A stretch of 64,000 bases of DNA, taken from IMG/VR virus record IMGVR_UViG_3300026519_000009, positions 1-64,000 of that record; one strand, written 5' to 3'. The notes below the pieces were generated by a model. The model was not told where the DNA came from and did not search any database. It saw only the letters and a program-made list of their open reading frames with translations. Below are positions 7,078 to 18,500 of the stretch, piece after piece. The position numbers and the translations under genes were made by a program. Every line of letters starts with the position of its first letter. Within the stretch, counting starts at the first letter, position 1. The DNA comes from a virus.

Positions 7078-7332
7078 TTATTTTTCTTTTAAAGATAAAT
7101 TCTGCTTTGCACGAATCAACTGTTGTTTTAATTTTTCAATTCTAAGCTTTTCGGATTTATTTGGATCATCAGTCTGTTTAATCGCCCGCTGGTCATCAAT
7201 GCCCTGCGCCAGTTGTTTCTTACGATAGCGTTCAGGATCACGGGCAGCTTGTTTAACATCCGCCATTGCTTGCGTTGGATCATCACTAACGGTGAGTTCA
7301 GTCAAATATTGAATAAATGTTAAATGTTTCAT
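7078..7332 (-). CDS. small coiled protein, candidate internal head protein
   Basis: 84 residues. The N-terminus MKHLTFIQYLTE resembles the T4 capsid-targeting sequence and holds an LTE site of the gp21-cleavage type. The rest is charged and helical (SEKLRIEKLKQQLIRAKQN). Its ATG overlaps the stop of the upstream 7329-8366 gene by ATGA, so the two are translationally coupled. A core or internal head protein is inferred. Confidence 0.7.
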   Translation of the reverse strand: MKHLTFIQYLTELTVSDDPTQAMADVKQAARDPERYRKKQLAQGIDDQRAIKQTDDPNKSEKLRIEKLKQQLIRAKQNLSLKEK

Positions 7333-8366
7333 GAATTATGACCAAGGTTACGAATAATCAACGCGGACAATTCTTCTAATGAAATGTCGGCGTTGTCCAA
7401 ATCTTCATCTTCCTGATTTGTTTTATATGGAATACTATCGCCAACATTGATAGTGTTCTCCATTGAAAGCTTAACTTCAGCATTTTGTGCCTGCTCATGT
7501 TGATATCGCGCCAATTTAGCCATTTGCTTTGCTTCTTTTTCTTGGTCTTTAGCTTCTTTTTCAGCGGCTTTCATATCATATAATTGTTCATCCTTACGAA
7601 TATTAAAACTAGCCAAACGTGCGCCAGCTTCCGCCTCTTTTGCACGGGCTTCCGCTTGTTTTGCATCCGCTTCCGCACGGCGGGCATCCGCATCCGCCTT
7701 CATCATGTCAATAACTTGGTTTAACGCGGATTTTGCGGCATCATCGCCCGCATCGCCCGCATCGCCCGCATCAACACTATCCGCAGTGGAAACATCGGAT
7801 AAATCGCTACCATCATCCGGTTCACCGCCATCGCTTGGTGGTGTTTCCATACCACCATCTACCTCTTGTTCTTCTTCTACATCACCTTCTATATTTGGCC
7901 ATTCAACATCCACAATATCAAACTTATCCTTTAACTTAAATAATACTTCCGCAATTTCAATTGATGTATTAGAATCATCATTATCACTATCTTCGCCCGC
8001 CAGCATTGCGGCCAGTTGTTTTTCAAATTGCTCGGCATCCGCATCTGCCACATATACCTTGATCATATTACCATCTTCATCCTCAAGACCAAAAGCAACG
8101 GTGTCCCGTTCCTTTGCGTTTCGCTTGGAGGCACTTTCTATTTTAGACATAACATCGGACGAATCAAACTTGTTAGTATCTTTTGCTATTCCTAGCCCTT
8201 CGCCAATATTAATCACCCTGCGCAGCATTTTTGTATTTTTCTTTTTTCGTTTTTTTGCATCAACCAAACCACCTCCAAGTAGTGATCCTGGATACGCAGC
8301 AATACTACCAGCACTGGTGCTACCAGCCGAAGCCATTTCTTTAATAAGGGTATGTAATAATGACAT
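7329..8366 (-). CDS. acidic coiled-coil protein, candidate prohead core/scaffold
   Basis: 345 residues. The N-terminus has a possible (L/I)xE cleavage site (LIKE, residues 7-10) followed by a small-residue run ASAGSTSAGSIAA. Residues about 150-205 are extremely acidic with DAGDAGDAGD repeats. About 210-310 is a long Ala/Lys/Glu coiled coil (EADAKQAEARAKEAEAGARL). Acidic coiled-coil proteins of this layout serve as prohead core in T4-like phages; the assignment here is by composition only. A GATAAATA promoter (8395-8402) and an AGGAA ribosome binding site lie upstream. Confidence 0.7.
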   Translation of the reverse strand: MSLLHTLIKEMASAGSTSAGSIAAYPGSLLGGGLVDAKKRKKKNTKMLRRVINIGEGLGIAKDTNKFDSSDVMSKIESASKRNAKERDTVAFGLEDEDGNMIKVYVADADAEQFEKQLAAMLAGEDSDNDDSNTSIEIAEVLFKLKDKFDIVDVEWPNIEGDVEEEQEVDGGMETPPSDGGEPDDGSDLSDVSTADSVDAGDAGDAGDDAAKSALNQVIDMMKADADARRAEADAKQAEARAKEAEAGARLASFNIRKDEQLYDMKAAEKEAKDQEKEAKQMAKLARYQHEQAQNAEVKLSMENTINVGDSIPYKTNQEDEDLDNADISLEELSALIIRNLGHNS

Positions 8367-8394
8367 ATAACTATTCCTATATAACTGTATATTC

Positions 8395-8402
8395 TATTTA
8401 TC
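8395..8402 (-). promoter_or_regulatory. late-promoter-like GATAAATA
   Basis: Faces the 7329-8366 gene with a leader of about 30 nt containing AGGAA. Confidence 0.5.
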
Positions 8403-8453
8403 TAAAATGCAGAAATACCACCGCCAAATTCAGCGAGCTGAATTTGGCGGTGG
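8395..8453. repeat. hairpin-promoter cassette, copy 5, fused to tnpB remnant B
   Basis: TATTTATC (8395-8402) is followed by a perfect 17-bp stem CCACCGCCAAATTCAGC (8418-8434) pairing with 8437-8453. The right side continues into the right end of tnpB remnant B, so a cassette and an element share one hairpin. Confidence 0.8.
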
Positions 8454-8836
8454 ATTCGCATAATGATCACACATTATGCTGTCGGCAACTGTTGGCAACC
8501 TTCCGTGTTCCGTTGGTAGCCCATAGACACCTCCTACGATCGTTTCGCTTCACAAGTGGAGAATGTTCATCGCTGCATTGACAACGCGCTCATGTATTGT
8601 TCCACGCTTGATTGACAACAAACGCCTTTTGAATCAATACTTTGCGTTTGTTGTCATTGACACGAAACTTTAATGTCTTCATGACTTTATTGTCGGAATG
8701 AATGCACTTTTTCACATAAACGGTGTACCATAGTTAAATGTCAGATCAAGAACTAAATTCACTATGGTGCCTATCCAACCACTTCCAAATCAGCAAGATG
8801 AATTTGGAAGTGGTATTCCGGTAACTTGGATAAATA
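8418..8836 (-). mobile_element. tnpB element remnant B
   Basis: Read leftward, the segment begins with a left end (GGATAAATA complement at 8828-8836, hairpin arms at 8779-8790 and 8802-8813) and the conserved promoter region. The start of tnpB follows (ATGAAGACATTAAAG near 8680), then short decayed stretches that align with element A. It ends at the right-end hairpin 8418-8453. Most of the coding region is deleted and no frame survives. It fills the gap 8455-8859 between divergent late genes. Confidence 0.75.
8828..8836 (+). promoter_or_regulatory. late-promoter-like GGATAAATA for gp25
   Basis: Formed by the left end of remnant B, pointing outward and rightward, 23 nt before the gp25 ATG. 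Confidence 0.55.
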
Positions 8837-8859
8837 GAATAAATTAATGGATATTTAAT

Positions 8860-9240
8860 ATGGCGCACCAAACTAATCTTTACCGAGGCTACTCATCATT
8901 TAACTTTCAAAGCGATAAAACCTTTGCATTGCGCGATGTTGAACTCGTTCAGACGGAATTACTGGCCCATATATTTACCACCAAGGGGTCACGGGTCATG
9001 ATGCCAAATTTTGGCAGCAATATCCCAACAATGGCATTTGAACCATTAGACGAAATGATAGTTGATGAAGTTTATACCGAATTATTAAATATTTTTGACT
9101 ATGATCCAAGAGTTGAAGTGGTTTCATTGCGTGTTATCCCGGACTTCGACAATAATTCAATAGAGGCACGTGCTAGATTACGATATATCGAATTAGATAC
9201 TGTCGATGACTTCGACCTAAATATAGACTTTGAAAATTAA
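8860..9240 (+). CDS. 25: baseplate wedge protein gp25-like
   Basis: 126 residues, near the usual gp25 length (132 in T4). Typical features are SFNFQSDKTFALRDVELVQT (about 13-32) and LLAHIFTTKGSRVMMPNFGS (about 34-53), then PLDEMIVDEVYTELLNIF and the YDPRVEV strand. gp25 is the sheath-initiating wedge subunit that binds gp6. It is followed 27 nt later by gp6, the standard order. Confidence 0.93.
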   Translation: MAHQTNLYRGYSSFNFQSDKTFALRDVELVQTELLAHIFTTKGSRVMMPNFGSNIPTMAFEPLDEMIVDEVYTELLNIFDYDPRVEVVSLRVIPDFDNNSIEARARLRYIELDTVDDFDLNIDFEN

Positions 9241-9267
9241 ATAAAACATACAACATGAGAAATTATA

Positions 9268-12200
9268 ATGGTTAATGAAATTTCAAGAGCTGAAGCATGG
9301 ACACGCGCACATGAGGTGTTCACACGTGTAAATTTTAATGCATTTGACTATAATACAATTAAGGAAAGCCTACTGGACTATATGAAGCTATATTTTCCAG
9401 AAGACTTTAATTCGTATATCGAATCATCCGAATTTATTGCAATTCTTGAACTATTTGCATATGTTGGTGAATTATTAGCATACCGGTTGGATTTAAACGC
9501 ACATGAAAACTTCATTACCACGGCTGAACGCAAAGAATCAATTTTACGATTAGCTAAATTAATATCATATAGTGCTTCGCGTAATGTTCCAGCGCGGGGG
9601 TTAGTAAAAATAACATCTATACAAACAACTGAACAGATTTTTGACGCACAAGGTAGGAACTTAGCTAATACAAATTTAATATGGAATGACTTAAACAACC
9701 CAGACTGGAAAGAACAGTTTCTTACGGTAATGAATCGTGTATTAGAACAACCATTCGGTACGGTTACACCAAATGAGCGGGTACAAATAGAAGATGTATT
9801 GTTTGAATTATACACATGGAATAATCAGCCATTATCTGGAAATGGGATAACCACGTTTAAGTATTCAATTCCTGCTGCGGGCACCACATTTCCACTTGAA
9901 TTAGTACCGGTGGCACTTACCGCAGCATCACCAATAGAAAAGCGACCTGAACGAAATGGGAAATTCTCATTATTATATGGTGCTGATGGTCTTGGTGATG
10001 GTTCCGATACAACCGGGTTTTTCCTGTACACCAAACAAGGAACATTGCAAGTTCGTGAAGCTAATTTCGACGGTCTCACCACAAACCAAACATTTGATGT
10101 AGCTACGAATAATATTAATGAAACTGACGTTTGGTTAAACAATGTAGACCCTAATACCCGTGAAATCATTAGCACAAATCCCTTTGCCCAACAATTACCT
10201 CACCTTGATAGTAATACCGGTCGGTTTGGAGAATGGTCAACCGTTAATGCGTCAAATACACAAAATATCTTCTTTAATATTGTCAATAAACGCCAACAGT
10301 TTGAAATTGAAACATTAGATAACGACCAAATTAGATTAATATTCGGGGATGGTGAATTTTCGGATATTCCAAACGGTGCTTTTGATATTTGGTATAGAAT
10401 TTCTGCAAATAGTAATAGTGCAATTCCACAAACGTCTGCGAATGAGCTCACCGCAAGCTTTACGTATTTAGATATTAGCAACACAACACAAACGTTTACC
10501 TTTACCTTTGCATTAATCAATTCGCTACAGAATGCATCGGTCTCCGAAGATATTGAACATATTAGACGTGTTGCGCCTTCGGTGTACTACACACAGGATA
10601 GAATGGTAAATGGTAGGGACTATAACTCGTTTATGCTACAAGACCCATCTATATTAAAATTACGTGCGGTAAACCGAACATTTTCGGGTGACTCAAAATA
10701 TATAGCGTGGCATGACCCAAAAGAATATTACGAAGATGTAAAAATATTCGGGGAGGATATGGCACTGTATTGGATAAATAATGTTGTGGAGAATGGTGGA
10801 CTAATTACCTCCAATACCGCGCTTACTTCATCTGAAGTTATTTCAAACCTAATAGAACCATTACTATGTAGTTCTGACTTATACAATATAATGATTGGTT
10901 TATTTCAAAACGCATCAATGCAATTAGTGGAACATTGTACGTTTACACCAGCCGAAGTGTCAGTAATTCAATCTGCTTTAGATTTTGCTGCCACATCTTC
11001 CAATCCACAAGTAGACTTATATTTTTCGGCTACTGGTGATGAATGGACGGTGGGCGAAAGCATATCATACACCGATTCTGTATTTTTGATAAGAATAGAA
11101 GCAATTTTCACCGCTAGTAGCTTATCTGGATGGACTATACGTTGGGCGACCAGTAGAATGAATGTTCAAAGTCAAACTACTAGATTTAGAAATACAAATA
11201 CAACCTCACGAATCGTCAACTTTGATACACTAAATTCAAATGATGATAATATTTTAATACTTAATGCAAACGCAAATGGCAGTGAAAATGCGTTATTGGG
11301 TTCAAATAAAAAATATAATGTATTAGGTCAGGAACTCGTAGAACAAAATCTACCAAATGCTGGATTACCGGATGATAATCGTCTTTCAGTGATACCGACC
11401 GATACGGATGATGATGGTATTCCGAATGACATAGAACAAACGGATTTATTAAACGCAATATACACCACCGTCATAGCAGTTGCTGGTACGGGAATATTAT
11501 TTGACTTTCAATCACTATCCAATCCTGCACCCGGCACACAGCTTCCTAATGCAAATGCAATGTATTTTATGGAAAATACACATTTGGAAAGTGTTTCGGT
11601 TAAGGTTAATAATACAACCATTACTACGTGGGTACCCGGTCCAGTTATTCCAGGGACAAACGAAATTCATTCAATAATAATCACATCACCGCTTTCCGTA
11701 AGCGATATTCTCGAAATATCAACTAAACGATTTGTTTATTTTCATCGCCCAACCATTACCGATCAATGGGTACCTGTTGTCGATAATAGCGCAAATCGTG
11801 CGTTATGGTTTGCAGATTCATTGAACCTTTTATATAAACGCGAAGAAGGACGATTTCCGCTAAACTTCGCATGGTTCTATACAACGCCTAGGTTTCATCT
11901 CGTAGACCCCGCCGCTAGTAACATAATTGATATGTTTATAATCACAACGTCATATTATCAAGAACTTACGCGATATCTAAATAATAGCACTACTATTATG
12001 CCAACATTGCCAACACCACTTGACTTACGAACGTCATATGCTGGATTGTTACAAAATGCAATGATTTCGGACACAGTTATTTTACATCCTGGAACATTTA
12101 AAATACTATTCGGCGAGCGTGCAATACCTGAACTTCGTGGTGTATTTAAAGTTCTACGACCGGATAATACATCATTGACTGATAATGAGGTCAAAGTCAG

Positions 12201-12465
12201 AATAGTAGATACCATTAAACGGTTTTTTAATATAACGGATTGGAATTTTGGAAGCACGTTTTACTTAACAGAATTACTAGCCGCCATACATGTTGATTTA
12301 GGAGCGGAGATTCGATCAATTGTATTAGTCCCCACATTCACGACAAATCAATTTGGCGACTTGTTTCAAGTTCAAGCACGCGAAGATGAAATATTTATAG
12401 CAGATATTAATACAACCGATGTTGATATCATACAATCGTTCACCGCTGAAAATATAAGACAATAA
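9268..12465 (+). CDS. 6: baseplate wedge protein gp6-like
   Basis: 1065 residues, longer than T4 gp6 (660). The N-terminus is diagnostic: YMKLYFPEDFNSYIESSEFI, then ILELFAYVGELLAYRLDLNA and ISYSASRNVPARG (about 38-112). A baseplate-J-like core follows. An insertion near 710-725 carries DTDDDGIPNDIEQTD, a thrombospondin-type-3-like calcium-binding motif unusual for gp6. The C-terminal 250 residues return to the gp6 pattern (RRVAPSVYYTQDRMVNGRDY lies earlier, about 430). gp6 forms the wedge ring joining gp25, gp7 and gp53. Confidence 0.9.
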   Translation: MVNEISRAEAWTRAHEVFTRVNFNAFDYNTIKESLLDYMKLYFPEDFNSYIESSEFIAILELFAYVGELLAYRLDLNAHENFITTAERKESILRLAKLISYSASRNVPARGLVKITSIQTTEQIFDAQGRNLANTNLIWNDLNNPDWKEQFLTVMNRVLEQPFGTVTPNERVQIEDVLFELYTWNNQPLSGNGITTFKYSIPAAGTTFPLELVPVALTAASPIEKRPERNGKFSLLYGADGLGDGSDTTGFFLYTKQGTLQVREANFDGLTTNQTFDVATNNINETDVWLNNVDPNTREIISTNPFAQQLPHLDSNTGRFGEWSTVNASNTQNIFFNIVNKRQQFEIETLDNDQIRLIFGDGEFSDIPNGAFDIWYRISANSNSAIPQTSANELTASFTYLDISNTTQTFTFTFALINSLQNASVSEDIEHIRRVAPSVYYTQDRMVNGRDYNSFMLQDPSILKLRAVNRTFSGDSKYIAWHDPKEYYEDVKIFGEDMALYWINNVVENGGLITSNTALTSSEVISNLIEPLLCSSDLYNIMIGLFQNASMQLVEHCTFTPAEVSVIQSALDFAATSSNPQVDLYFSATGDEWTVGESISYTDSVFLIRIEAIFTASSLSGWTIRWATSRMNVQSQTTRFRNTNTTSRIVNFDTLNSNDDNILILNANANGSENALLGSNKKYNVLGQELVEQNLPNAGLPDDNRLSVIPTDTDDDGIPNDIEQTDLLNAIYTTVIAVAGTGILFDFQSLSNPAPGTQLPNANAMYFMENTHLESVSVKVNNTTITTWVPGPVIPGTNEIHSIIITSPLSVSDILEISTKRFVYFHRPTITDQWVPVVDNSANRALWFADSLNLLYKREEGRFPLNFAWFYTTPRFHLVDPAASNIIDMFIITTSYYQELTRYLNNSTTIMPTLPTPLDLRTSYAGLLQNAMISDTVILHPGTFKILFGERAIPELRGVFKVLRPDNTSLTDNEVKVRIVDTIKRFFNITDWNFGSTFYLTELLAAIHVDLGAEIRSIVLVPTFTTNQFGDLFQVQAREDEIFIADINTTDVDIIQSFTAENIRQ

Positions 12466-12496
12466 TTCAAAACTTTGAATTTTATCTAAATTAACG

Positions 12497-12560
12497 AAAT
12501 GTCACTTCCAAATTCCGCTGGGCGGCCAACGGTGAGGGGATTTAGCAAATCGGATAAATA
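12497..12560. repeat. degenerate cassette with intact promoter, copy 6
   Basis: CACTTCCAAATTCCGCTGGG keeps one arm only and the stem is broken. GGATAAATA remains at 12552-12560, facing the giant gene. Confidence 0.55.
12552..12560 (+). promoter_or_regulatory. late-promoter-like GGATAAATA
   Basis: 26 nt before the GTG start of the 3681-residue gene, with GGAGAG between as ribosome binding site. Confidence 0.5.
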
Positions 12561-12586
12561 ATTAAATAATTGGAGAGCAACTTACC

Positions 12587-15500
12587 GTGCCGAGTGATAA
12601 TAAAACAGATTATATGATAAAATTTATGGATTTACTGGAATTATTACCAGAGCCATATCAATCTGATGTTAATATAAGTGTAGTTAATAACCTTTTTAAT
12701 CGTTTTTTAACGAAAAAAGAGACGGTGCGCGTCTCTGGTTATATTGGTGTTGGTAATCAAAATGCTCTTACCCCTAGACGAATTAAAGAAAATGATATTC
12801 ATCGTCAAGCGTTTCAACTTCAACCAATATTATATGACAAAATTGGTACAATTGAACACATGGCATCGTGGAAGGATATTCAAAATGAAACGACACGACT
12901 TGGAATAAACATTGACGATTTTGCAACGTGGGGCGCAAGTGAAACCTTTAATTGGGTGCCACCAATTGATATCAATAAGATTATTAACTATCGTGACTAT
13001 TATTGGGTCGATACCGTAGGTAGTCAACCACAATATATTACCGTTCGTAGTCGCTGCGCAGTAGCGACAAGTCTGGCAAACTTTTGGGGGCAAATAATAA
13101 CACAATACGGTGAATTATTTCCAATAACTGAAATACGTGAGATTGACGACACCAGTGCATTACAAACATATTCTATTGTGTCGATTAATACAGGCACTGG
13201 TAATGTTGTTATTACAGGTGATGCCACAACCGATATTGTTAATGGTAATTTTTTTAACATATCATCAACATTAAACAACAATGGTACCTACCAAGTAAAT
13301 ATGGCACCGGTATATGATGGTGTTACAAACACTACAACATTAGACGTAAGTGGTTTAATTGCGGATGAAAATATTGGATTAGTAACACTTAGACGATATG
13401 ATAAGCTGGTGATTGGTCCAAATGACAATACACCTACCGGTGATTATAGTACGCTATTTGAAGAAGGGTTTGTTTTTTTTATGAGGCAACCAACAAACCC
13501 AGAACAAAATAATCAATTTGTAACGGTAATTAGTTCAACGTTTGACCCAAACAATGCAAACACAATAGTTAAGATCGGATTAACAACTACCGATAATACT
13601 GTGGCAGCTAGTAGTATGGTTTCATTGGTTGAACAAAATGCAATATATGTCGATGCCCGAAATTGTCAATGTGGCGTTGGGGTAGATGGCTGGGATGATG
13701 GTGTTTTATGGGACGATAACCCATCTAATCCAATATGGGGGGATGCGGAAGGTGCATTAGGGTCACCCATCCCTGATGGAATTTCGGATTATCAAAATTT
13801 AATTAATCGCATATCAAATGCCGGTCCACCTGCTTTGCCGGGAATTCAAAATGAATTATGGTTTGATACCATTGGTGATATATTATATCAATATGATACG
13901 GTAGGCGGTTGGAAGATCATTTGGAACTCTTTTAGTACATTACTATCCGATGTAACCGGACAAGTATTATGGGATTTATCGCAAAATTGCGACGAAGCCA
14001 TTCGTATACCAGCCATGGATCAATGGATTCTTGAAAATAAATGGGTTCATAAAAATGATATAACTAACTTTGCTTCGGTACGTAGAGCCACCCAACCTAT
14101 TATAGAATATGACTGGGACTTAGAGTTAAACGAATGGACATTTACCAAATATCGCTGGGGATACCGTAGTGAAACAAATGGTACCTTCATAGAAACAACA
14201 GAACTTCCACCTTTTATAGAATTAGAAGAAATAGTATGGTGGGAACTGGATACTACTGATATTACGAATAGTACTGTAATCCTTGACTCGCGTTATGGTG
14301 ATCAAAGTGCCTGTTTCGCAGCAAACACCCGATTTCATATTGGTAACACTATTATTAATGAAGTTGACTATGTTGAATATAAAAAACCGTCAATTGCCAG
14401 TATGTTCCCATATAGAACATATGTGAAATTTAAAACACCAATCGTAGGGTCAACCGGTGACTTTAGTATAGGAACCCCTAATAGTTTGTCATTAACACCA
14501 GTTGTAACAAAACAAGGTGATCTTTGGGGAGGATACGGTGTTCATTGGATATTTTTAGGCGCAAATGATACAGTACCTGTTCCACACCAAACGGATAATC
14601 CTGATGTTGCAATTCTGGATACTGCGTTGGTGTCTACTATTGGAAGTCCTCCTATATATGAAACACGCGAATCATTATATGCGCAAGAATTTCAATTATT
14701 AGCACCATCTACAACAATATTGGAATTAAGTAATATTGTTCCTACTAATGATACTAGATCATTACAAAGAAAGGCATTGTATAATTTCGATGATATTCGT
14801 GTTTATTTAAGCGATATCACAAATGGAAATATTGTTCGTCAATTCGGAACGTATGAAGAAATAGGAGAAGTTGTTGTCGATATTATCGGAATCGATGACG
14901 TATTAAACGAATTTATAATAGGTGAAGACTATTCAACATTATATACAGCAGGGGATACAATACGATTACAGGAAAATAATACGGTTGGTACACAAGACTA
15001 TACGGTTGCGGGCGGTGCGTCAAATCCTAATCGTATTCGCGTAACAACCGCGCTTGCCGGAATATCCATAACCGGACAAATAGTGAATATATCGAATCCT
15101 GTTACTACCGAATTATATCCAAATATCGATTTCGTAAATACACGAAATATTTCAATTTATGTTCGAGGGATACGCTTCTTAACCCCTGTGTTAGGCGGAC
15201 AAAATGTTACAATAGAAGTCGGTGAAGCATCAATAAATGAATTAGACCGTCATGCACTTAGAGTGCGCACTATTGAGGATGAAGCACAATATAATATTGT
15301 TGGTGACTTAGCTATTAGTACAATAAAATATAGAAAAGTTGAACAAGTAAAAACAAGTGACAATCAATATCCTTTATTTGATATTTTTACAGCAACGGGC
15401 GAAGCTGCAAATCGTGCCAATCCTATATTTGGATATAAAACGTCAAACACCGCTCCTATTAATCAAACAGGACTACGAATAGTTTTCGATGCAAGCACGC

Positions 15501-18500
15501 TGGTATATGAATTTGATCAATTTATTTTAGATGCAGATAATAGTGAATTATTTGCATATCGTGACTATTCTAATAAAAAAACAGATTTTTGGTATAATCC
15601 AGAAACAAATGAAATGTTGTTCTGGCACGGCACCGAATGGAGCAGTCGCACGGCGATGTCTGAGCATTATAGAAATGCTGTTATTAGTAGTATTGAACCG
15701 TCATTAATTGACCGCGCAATCAATGGCCTATATTGGTATAACACTACAACAAATACGCTATTTATTAGATCAATAGACCCAATATCCAATATTGGTACGT
15801 GGAATCCAATATTGGATATTGATACCACGACGACTGATACCAATTTACAAACAATATGGAAAGGCGGGTTGAACAATGATCAATATGTGCCTGAACGTGT
15901 TGATTGGTTAAATAGAACAAATAGTGAATATAATACTGAAATGTCTGCCTTTATTGACGGTAGAGTTAATACTTTATTGACGGGTGACACAACCCTAAGT
16001 ATCGCCGACGCAACAACGCAAGCATCCATTGATTGGTTTACTAGTCAGGAAAATGTGTTGTCACCGACCGGCATATGGGTCGGTGATTGGGAAATACCTG
16101 ATCCCTTATATCATAATAATTTACACGAAAATAAGAAATGCATTACAAGTAGGGACTTGTTAACACATTTCACCACCATTATTGAAAGTCAACCGACGAT
16201 TCCCGGATTTAATGGTGATAAAAACGCAATGTTCAATTTAATTCCAACGACGGGTGTTAATTTTGCACTAGGCGGTACAATAAAAGAATTCAATGATGGT
16301 TTCGATACTTTTCTATCTTCAACCTTCGTAAATAATGTAACACCTAGACGATTAATTGAGTTCGCGCATGATCAATATGAAAGTTTATTGAATAGCATTA
16401 AAGAAAGTTATCGGGCAAATGCGGTGCGCCTATTTACCGATTTATCCCCTAATAATATAGTAAACATATCTGGTTATATTTCAAATGAAATAATAGCTAT
16501 ACACGAGTTAAATGATGCGGCGGCATTTATATATGGGGATAGTACGACATTCAATGATATCCCCGGTGCCAATGATCTTGGTGTTCGGAATTGGATAGCA
16601 ACATTACCGTATTTGCGTCTATTGCATCGAAGATTGCCCGTTAGAATAATTAACGAGGTATTATCGCTGGATGAGATAATACATCACGATGGTCATCGGG
16701 GGGCATATTCATTAACCGATACTGCGGAAAATGTAATTGTTCAATTAATTATTAATACTGATGATAATCGAAATGGGATTGATACTTTAGGTAGAAATTC
16801 AATAGCAAACCCACCGAATAATATAGCTGATTTTGCTGCCGAATTTAATACCGATGCGAATAATCGCGGTGGTGTTTATTGGTGGAACACGACAACAAGT
16901 ATATTATATCGCTATACCGTAGCTGAATCTGGAACAAATACACCTATATTAGATTATCCTGATGGAACGCTATGGATGGATTTAACGCTTGGTAATGAAG
17001 TACTACGCATAAAATCAACAAGTACGAGTGGTGTGATATCTTGGGATGTCGCTGATGGATTATCGGTAGGCGATGGAAGATTTCATAATGGCACAACGGT
17101 TAATGATTTTAACACGGCAACAGTATCCACATGGCAAGAAGTTAACTTAAATAATTTATTGGGTGACCTTATATTCGAGCTTGAAACCCGTCTGTATAAT
17201 AATGCACCCAATAATCCGCAACTTAGCTATAATACCTCATTAGTGGAAACAACGTATCCGAATGACCACGCATTATATTTAGAGCAGGCATTTTTAGATC
17301 ATGTATCCCAACTAAATATACAAACCCCATATCAAAATACAGCGTTCAATATTTCTGATCCATTTACATGGAATTATAAGCATTCAGCAGGAGGCGGTGG
17401 GTTCGCTATACTCGAGGCGGATGGACTTACGAACTCTTTTTTAATATCGGGTAATCAATTATTCTTTTTTGATCCATGTTCGGCCTCCGCCACCGGATCA
17501 CCGATAACATATCCTGCATGTGTTCCAGGGGGGACAACAGCTACATTTTATATTAAAAACTCAGGCGGAAATGATGGAATTTGGACAACATTAAGTTCAA
17601 CCGTCGGTGATTTTACCGCATTCTATGATATATTAACCAATACCACCAGGATTTTTGTCCAAGGCAATGTGATGGATGATGCTACAGGTATTATTCATAT
17701 TGGATTATTACCAAGTCAAATATCATCAACAACGCCAAACAATCTAAATGATGGTTCGGAATCTGGTGGTGACTGGCGCGACTTGTATACCAAGTTATAC
17801 AATACACCATATCCAAATTTAGAACCATGGAAATTACAGGGCTATATCGATAAACCAACGTGGTGGGATGCGGAATATCTTAACACAAATGCATTACAAT
17901 GGGGCGACCGCGTATGGAAGTATAAGCACGGGTTTGAACTTATAAGTGCCGACAACTTAAGTAATGATAGTGTAGATGGTATACACGGTTCATTTAATAT
18001 TTCTGGAAACTTTAATACTGTTTTTACAACAGGTCATTCGTTTACCATAGATTCATCAATCGGATCACCGAATAACGATGGTACGTATATCACAGGTATG
18101 CGCGAAATAATTACTAATGTTAATATAGGTAGTGCTGGTACTGCATCTATAGAAATCGATGATGTCAGCAATTTAGCAACTGCGATATATCTACCGTCAA
18201 TGATATTTTCTGTAATTCAAACACCTGTTCTACCAGCAATAAATAATACAATTACAAAAACATATTCAATTACCAGCGTAAATAAAATAGGCTCCATATT
18301 TACAATAGCGGTAGCGGAAGAAATATTGGTTGGAGATATTATTCCAGCAACAAGTGTTATTAATGGAGCATTATACTTACCAACGTCCAACATCACTAAA
18401 GTGAAAATAGCTGGTGCCGTGACAACCAGTAGTGGGAATGGAAGACTAATAAAATCCGATAGTTTTGGACTTGGAATGTGGGAGAACATAAGGATTGGTG

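Noticed and set aside
7705-8370. Rightward Ser/Pro-rich frame opposite the coiled-coil gene
   Set aside because: Composition is the mirror of the acidic Ala/Asp coding strand; no start signal.
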